DNA of 64,000 nucleotides from contig JBFFNE010000002.1 of NCBI GenBank assembly GCA_041563315.1, positions 14,290 to 78,289 on the forward strand, written 5' to 3'. Shown in pieces: positions 60,106-64,000 of the stretch. The position numbers were made by a program, and so were the translations under genes. How positions within the stretch are numbered: position 1 is the first letter of the stretch; every line of letters begins with the position of its first letter. Origin of the DNA: JBFEYJ01 sp041563315 (lineage in GTDB: Bacteria > Pseudomonadota > Gammaproteobacteria > Thiohalomonadales > Thiohalomonadaceae). A model generated the notes under the pieces. It worked only from the letters and a program-made list of their open reading frames with translations. It did no database searches and was not told where the DNA came from.

Positions 60106-60735
60106 ATGAAGACAACCACTACACCAGAGAAAACATACCGTTCAATTATAGCGTATCGCCTGCATGGTAATTGCTATCTGAACATTACCAGTCACTGTAC
60201 CTTACGTTGTGGCTTTTGCCCAAAATACAACCGTAGCTGGGAGGTACAGAGCTACGATCTTCGTCTGCACCGCGAGCCGACGGTGGAGGAGGTGCTGGAG
60301 GCCATCGGCGATCCGGGCGAATTTCGGGAGATTGTGTTTTGCGGTCTGGGTGAGCCGACCACCCGCCTCAATGACTTGCTGGCTATCGCCCACAGGTTGA
60401 AGGAGCGAGGAGCACGCGTCAGGGTCAATACCGACGGTCTGGCCAACCTGCGGGAAGGGCGCGATATCACCCCGGAACTGGCCGAGGTGGTCGATAGCCT
60501 GTCTATCTCCATGAATGCCCACGATATCGCGGTGTATAACGAGCACACCCGGCCGAAGCTGCGAGGGGCTTTTCCTGCCATGCTGGAGTTTGCCCGTTTG
60601 GCTCACGAGCGGGGAATCGAGGTGACCCTGACCGCCATCGATGGCCTGGAAGGGGTGGATATCGATGCCTGTCGCGAGATGGCCGAATCGCTGGGCGTAG
60701 GGTTCCGGCGAAGGGAGCTGGATGTCGTGGGGTAG
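60106..60735 (+). CDS. TatD-linked radical SAM protein
   Basis: 209 residues from the ATG at 60106; this start lacks a good Shine-Dalgarno, and in-frame starts at 60034 and 60052 remain possible. The cluster motif C31-x3-C35-x2-C38 (SHCTLRCGFCPKY) binds the 4Fe-4S. EIVFCGLGEPTTRLNDLL and VRVNTDGLANL complete the SAM site. It matches the group named for occurrence next to or fused with TatD nucleases. No tatD is adjacent here, as the next gene is copA. The reaction is unknown. Confidence 0.82.
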   Translation: MKTTTTPEKTYRSIIAYRLHGNCYLNITSHCTLRCGFCPKYNRSWEVQSYDLRLHREPTVEEVLEAIGDPGEFREIVFCGLGEPTTRLNDLLAIAHRLKERGARVRVNTDGLANLREGRDITPELAEVVDSLSISMNAHDIAVYNEHTRPKLRGAFPAMLEFARLAHERGIEVTLTAIDGLEGVDIDACREMAESLGVGFRRRELDVVG

Positions 60736-60793
60736 AGAAGGCCAGAGTCTGGCCACCGGTCTTTAGGGCTGACAACGAGTTGGGAGCAGAAGA

Positions 60794-63028
60794 GTGACAG
60801 AGTTGCATACGGTACGTCTTTCCATCGGTGGCATGAGCTGCGCCGGGTGTGTCGCGGCGGTGGAGAAAGCGCTGCAGGCAGTGTCCGGGGTGGAGAACGC
60901 GACGGTCAACTTCGCCGAACACACCGCCGAGATCATCGGTGATATCGATAGCGACACCCTGATCAAGGCGGTGGTCGATGCCGGCTACGAGGCGGCAGAG
61001 CTGAAGAGCCTGGAGGAAGAGCAGTCGGAGCGGGAGCTGAAGGAGCAAGCCCACTACCGCAAACTGATCAAACAGTCGGCAGCGGCTGCGGTGGTCGGCT
61101 TTCCCTTGATGATCGCCGGCATGGCCGGCTGGCTGCCGGCGCTGGCCGAAGCGCAGGCCCTGTGGCTGGGAATCGGCGTAGTGACCCTGGCGGCGATGAT
61201 CTACGCCGGCGGTCATTTCTTCATTGGCGCCTGGAAGCAGTTCCGTCATCACAACGCCAATATGGATACCCTGATCGCCATGGGCACCGGCTCGGCCTGG
61301 GTCTACTCCATGGCCATTACCCTCTTTCCCGACAGTGTGCCGACCCTGGCACAGCATGCCTACTTCGAAGCAGCAGCCATCATCATCGCGCTGATCAATT
61401 TCGGCTCGGCGCTGGAAACCCGCGCCCGTGGCAAAACCTCCGAGGCGATCCGCCGCCTGGTTGGCCTGCAACCCAAGACCGCACGCGTGGTGCGCGACGG
61501 CAAGGAGCAGGATGTGCCGATCCTGGAGGTGGGGCTGGATGAAACCCTGCGGGTCCGTCCCGGTGAGCGCATTCCTGTAGATGGGGTGATCATCGATGGC
61601 CACTCCTACGTGGATGAGTCGATGATCAGCGGCGAGCCGCTGGCGGTGGGCAAGCAGGTGGGCGACGAGGTGATTGGCGGCACCATCAACACCTCCGGCA
61701 CCTTCCTCTACCAGGCCAAGCGCATCGGCAAGGACACGGTGCTGGCACGCATTATCGAAATGGTGCGCACCGCCCAGGCCAGCAAACCGGCCATCGGCCG
61801 CCTGGTGGACAAGGTCGCCGGAGTATTCGTTCCCTCGGTGTTGATCGTTGCTGTGATCACCTTCCTCGCCTGGGTCAATTTCGGCCCCGCCCCGGTGGTG
61901 AGCTTTGCCATCGTGGCCACTATGACCGTGTTGATCATCGCTTGCCCCTGCGCGCTGGGGCTGGCCACGCCGATCTCCATCATGGTCGGTGTCGGCAAGG
62001 CCGCCGAGTACGGTATCTTGATCCGCAATGGCGAGGCGCTGCAGCAGGCCGGCAAGCTCGACCTGGTGGTGCTCGACAAAACCGGCACCGTCACCGAGGG
62101 CAAACCGCAGCTGACCGACATCATTCCCTTCCAGGGCGCCGATGCCGATAACCTGCTGGCGATCGCCGCCACGGTGGAGGCCGGTTCGGAACACCCGTTA
62201 GCCGCCGCCATTGTCGCCGCGGCGGACGCAAAGCAGCTCGAGCGGCTGGAGGTGAGCGAGTTCGAGGCCATTACCGGCCGCGGTGTGAAGGCTCTGATGA
62301 ACCAGCAGGTGGTGCGCCTCGGTACCCTGAAACTGATGGAGGAGAACGGGGTGTATCTCGGCCACCTGAAGGAGGAGGGCGAGCGCCTTGCCGCCGAGGG
62401 TAAAACCCCGATCTACATGGCAATGAACGAGGCCGGTGCCGCAGTGCTGGCGGTGGCCGATCCGATAAAGGAAGACTCCAACGCCGCCATTGCCCGCCTG
62501 CACAAAGAAGGCATGACTGTGGTGATGCTCACCGGTGACCACAAGGTCACTGCCGAGGCGGTCGCGAAACAGGTGGGTATCGATGCGGTGATCGCCGAAG
62601 TGCTGCCCGAGGACAAGGACAAACACATCGAGCGGCTGCAGGGCCAGGGCAAAATTGTCGGCATGGTCGGCGACGGCATCAACGATGCCCCGGCGTTGGC
62701 CCGCGCCGATGTCGGTTTTGCCATCGGCACCGGCACCGACGTGGCGATCGAAAGCGCGGATATCACTTTAATGCGCGGCTCGCTGCACGGCGTGGCCGAC
62801 GCCATCGCCATCTCCCAGGCCACCGTGCGTAACATCAAGCAGAACCTGTTTGGTGCCTTCATTTATAACAGCCTGGGCATCCCGGTGGCCGCCGGAGCTC
62901 TGTATCCCATCATGGGTGTACTGCTCAATCCGATGATCGCCGGCGCAGCGATGGCGCTCTCTTCCTTTACTGTGGTGAGCAACGCAAACCGGCTGCGTTT
63001 CTTCAAGGCCAAGGGAGGTGAGCAATGA
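60794..63028 (+). CDS. copA: Copper-translocating P1B-type ATPase
   Basis: 744 residues, GTG start. One N-terminal metal-binding domain with CAGC at 16-19 (GGMSCAGCVAAVEKAL), eight membrane helices, ion-site CPC (IIACPCALGLATP, about 383), phosphorylation motif DKTGT (about 428), HP motif SEHPLAAAIV (about 465) and hinge GDGINDAPALARADV (about 626). It exports Cu(I) or feeds copper to oxidase assembly. A small membrane peptide gene overlaps its stop codon. Long ORFs on the opposite strand are shadows of high-GC coding sequence. Confidence 0.95.
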   Translation: MTELHTVRLSIGGMSCAGCVAAVEKALQAVSGVENATVNFAEHTAEIIGDIDSDTLIKAVVDAGYEAAELKSLEEEQSERELKEQAHYRKLIKQSAAAAVVGFPLMIAGMAGWLPALAEAQALWLGIGVVTLAAMIYAGGHFFIGAWKQFRHHNANMDTLIAMGTGSAWVYSMAITLFPDSVPTLAQHAYFEAAAIIIALINFGSALETRARGKTSEAIRRLVGLQPKTARVVRDGKEQDVPILEVGLDETLRVRPGERIPVDGVIIDGHSYVDESMISGEPLAVGKQVGDEVIGGTINTSGTFLYQAKRIGKDTVLARIIEMVRTAQASKPAIGRLVDKVAGVFVPSVLIVAVITFLAWVNFGPAPVVSFAIVATMTVLIIACPCALGLATPISIMVGVGKAAEYGILIRNGEALQQAGKLDLVVLDKTGTVTEGKPQLTDIIPFQGADADNLLAIAATVEAGSEHPLAAAIVAAADAKQLERLEVSEFEAITGRGVKALMNQQVVRLGTLKLMEENGVYLGHLKEEGERLAAEGKTPIYMAMNEAGAAVLAVADPIKEDSNAAIARLHKEGMTVVMLTGDHKVTAEAVAKQVGIDAVIAEVLPEDKDKHIERLQGQGKIVGMVGDGINDAPALARADVGFAIGTGTDVAIESADITLMRGSLHGVADAIAISQATVRNIKQNLFGAFIYNSLGIPVAAGALYPIMGVLLNPMIAGAAMALSSFTVVSNANRLRFFKAKGGEQ

Positions 63029-63099
63029 TGTGGATGAATCTTGCGGGGCTGGTGCTCATTGGGCTGATTGTGTGGTGGTTTTGGTTGGCGGGGAAATAA
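63025..63099 (+). CDS. 24-residue membrane peptide after copA
   Basis: Reads MMWMNLAGLVLIGLIVWWFW then LAGK, with a start overlapping the copA stop (ATGA) and a strong GGGAGGTG upstream, so it should be translated with copA. One hydrophobic helix and almost no soluble part. It resembles the N-terminal membrane anchor of the small cupredoxin-like proteins encoded beside copA in other proteobacteria, so it may be a truncated form of such a gene or a stand-alone small subunit. The resemblance is from recall and not tested. Confidence 0.5.
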   Translation: MMWMNLAGLVLIGLIVWWFWLAGK

Positions 63100-63105
63100 T
63101 TTATT

Positions 63106-63130
63106 TGTGGGAGCGGCATCCAGCCGCGAT
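63106..63130. repeat. REP-like hairpin
   Basis: TGTGGGAGCGGCATCCAGCC followed by GCGAT. GCGGC and GCCGC form the stem. The words GTGGGAGCGGC and GCCGCGA are those of common REP elements in Pseudomonas and related bacteria. It stands between copA and the cassette-like edge region. Confidence 0.75.
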
Positions 63131-63461
63131 TTGAAAAAACAAGAATTTCACCACGGTCAGGTCACGCGCACCGTCGAATCATATGTGAGTCCTAAAACAG
63201 GGATGTGTTCATGATGAATTGTGCAAAAAATATTCCCTCCGTCCCATTTTTTCTGTGTGGTTGGGGAAGGGCAGATAGAACGTTAACCGTGACGTGATAA
63301 CCTTGCGATAAGGTTGGCAGATATAGGTACCTATATATAGGTTCCTAAATGTAGGTTCCTAAATGTAGGTTCCTATATATATAAAATAAGTTACTATATG
63401 TAGGAAAGTTTAATAAATATAGGAACATTAGCAAGGGGAGGGATGCCTTCCATTGCATGTT
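63131..63461 (+). other. AT-rich intergenic region with 14-base tandem array
   Basis: 331 bases with no gene I can support; it is much more AT-rich than the preceding 60 kb. A dyad AACCTTGCGATAAGGTT is at 63299-63315. The 14-base array (63324-63379) follows, then isolated TAGG words at 63401 and 63420. GGGGAGGG at 63435-63442 precedes an ATG (63443) that opens only an eight-codon frame. No second attC and no integrase gene are visible. Confidence 0.5.
63324..63379. repeat. Four-copy 14-base tandem repeat of a TAGGTWCCTA palindrome
   Basis: Units start at 63324, 63338, 63352 and 63366: TAGGTACCTATATA, TAGGTTCCTAAATG, TAGGTTCCTAAATG, TAGGTTCCTATATA. Each contains a palindrome or near-palindrome TAGGTWCCTA. 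The period (14) is a little more than one helical turn. Could be an operator array, an iteron-like set, or neutral slippage repeats. It lies 83 bases before the small membrane ORF. Confidence 0.85.
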
Positions 63462-63761
63462 ATGCTTAAAAACTTCAATAATTGGATCTACCGGGAGACA
63501 AAGAAACAACCGCCTGTATGGAAGTTAGGCGTGTCACTCATACTCTGTAGTATGTTATTTCCACTTCTTTCGCACTTTGCAATGCCAATAATAGGGGTAT
63601 CTCCATCTGATCCTCTATCGATGTATAGCAATGTATTTGTGGCATCCGTCATAATCGGTGGAGCGATGCTGTTCGGCTTCTCTTACGCCGTGACTTATTT
63701 CACAGTGCACGTGCTCTGCATACTCATCGCCCCGAAAGGTGCCGCATGCCGGAGACTGTAA
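63462..63761 (+). CDS. Small two-helix membrane protein in an integron-type cassette
   Basis: 99 residues from the ATG at 63462 (MLKNFNNWIYRETKKQPPVW); a TTG at 63453 is also in frame. Two hydrophobic segments (KLGVSLILCSMLFPLLSHFAMP, given here as about 26-46, and about 62-92). The stop is two bases before the attC inverse core site, a layout typical of gene cassettes. AT content is clearly higher than in the copA-side genes. The product resembles no family I know. Cassette membership is inferred from the adjacent attC. Confidence 0.62.
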   Translation: MLKNFNNWIYRETKKQPPVWKLGVSLILCSMLFPLLSHFAMPIIGVSPSDPLSMYSNVFVASVIIGGAMLFGFSYAVTYFTVHVLCILIAPKGAACRRL

Positions 63762-63762
63762 A

Positions 63763-63867
63763 GCATAACAATCGGCTCCAGAGCGACCCGCAAGAGCGGT
63801 GCGGTTTCAGTGTTCTTTTTTCTGGCGGCGCGCCGCTCTTGCGGGCGCCTGAGCCGAGCCGTTAGCG
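63763..63867 (+). other. Integron attC recombination site
   Basis: R'' is GCATAAC (63763-63769), L'' contains CGGCTC (63773-63778), L' is GAGCCG (63851-63856) and R' is GTTAGCG (63861-63867). Between them CCCGCAAGAGCGG (63787-63799) and CCGCTCTTGCGGG (63833-63845) are exact complements around a 33-base loop. About 105 bases, folding as one long imperfect hairpin with R and L boxes at its base, as attC sites do. R' departs slightly from the GTTRRRY consensus at its last two bases. Confidence 0.78.
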
Positions 63868-63880
63868 CGCCGCGCAAAGC

Positions 63881-64000
63881 GTGGCGCATCTGGTCGGGTG
63901 AAAGTCCCGGCATGGTAAGGGTTAACCACCCACCATTACCGAGTGTTGCGCCTCTGGCGGAGCGGTGTTCGCGGTGAGAACTGTGGCACAGGCGAACAAG
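63881..64000 (+). mobile_element. 5' portion of a group II intron (cut by window end)
   Basis: Immediately after the attC, the sequence contains GGGTGAAAGTCCC (63896-63908), a hallmark of group II intron domain I, in a setting that reads as a possible 5' end GTGGCGCATCTGG and later GGTAAGGGTTAACC, CATTACCGAGTG and GAACAAG. The exact 5' boundary (GTGGCGC at 63881) is a guess from the usual GTGYG-like start. The ribozyme core and any reverse transcriptase lie beyond the window. Group IIC introns that target attC sites are known, but the orientation here should be checked. Confidence 0.6.

Noticed and set aside
60503..62194. 563-codon ORF opposite copA
   Set aside because: It is antisense to a clear P-type ATPase with every motif intact; its His/Gly/Gln-rich translation is what high-GC coding sequence gives in the reverse frame.
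63131..63322. Second attC or attI site left of the cassette ORF
   Set aside because: GTTAACC and the AACCTTGCGATAAGGTT dyad were considered, but no pair of R/L boxes with the expected spacing is present.
63324..63423. CRISPR-like repeat array
   Set aside because: The units are 14 bases and contiguous without spacers; no cas genes are present.

Overview
The window reads as chromosome of a gammaproteobacterium, probably a Chromatiales-like chemolithoautotroph. The evidence is a form II RuBisCO with its CbbQ/CbbO activase, a Calvin-cycle/glycolysis gene run (tkt-gap-pgk-pyk-fba), CbbR, c-type cytochromes, a TauE/SafE protein and type IV pilus chemosensory genes. About 55 protein genes are supported. 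I found no rRNA, tRNA or CRISPR array. Species cannot be set from the sequence alone.

Layout. 1-4 kb: a cut-off YkgJ-type gene, pyrE, xthA, a DUF4124-nuclease fusion and a PstS-like binding protein. 4-7 kb: an AmpG-like permease and a TauE/SafE protein. 6.7-33.5 kb is a long block that, as I recall the Pseudomonas aeruginosa gene order, is nearly colinear with that genome: DUF4426-metW-metX-(dynamin-like GTPase)-yggU-yggT-proC-yggS, divergent pilT-pilU, then pyrC'-pyrB-pyrR-ruvX-algH-tonB-gshB, divergent pilG-pilH-pilI-pilJ-chpA-chpC. Local differences are a dynamin-like gene inserted before metX, a PyrK-like gene beside pyrC', and no pilK or chpB. The dihydroorotase has lost its metal ligands and is probably the structural partner of PyrB.

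33.5-39 kb: a diheme cytochrome, rsmE and the S-adenosylmethionine cycle genes metK-ahcY-metF, with an S-adenosylhomocysteine riboswitch before ahcY. 39.5-54 kb: the carbon fixation region, with tkt-gap-pgk-pyk-fba, cbbR on the other strand, a small methyltransferase, then cbbM-cbbQ-cbbO. Its intergenic gaps hold hairpins and a roughly 150 bp GCAAAG-rich inverted-repeat element, present three times in the window.

54-63 kb: a Cys-rich secreted protein, a lipoprotein cytochrome, a frameshifted Gly/Tyr-rich ORF, a DUF302 protein, a TauD-like dioxygenase, and an operon of hemerythrin, DUF2249 protein and polytopic membrane protein behind an FNR/DNR-type box. A nitronate monooxygenase-like gene, a TatD-linked radical SAM gene and copA follow.

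63.1-64 kb changes character. A REP-like hairpin, a four-copy 14 bp tandem repeat and a small AT-rich membrane-protein ORF are followed two bases later by an integron attC site, then by what looks like the 5' part of a group II intron running off the end. This edge is the most mobile, least ordinary part of the window.
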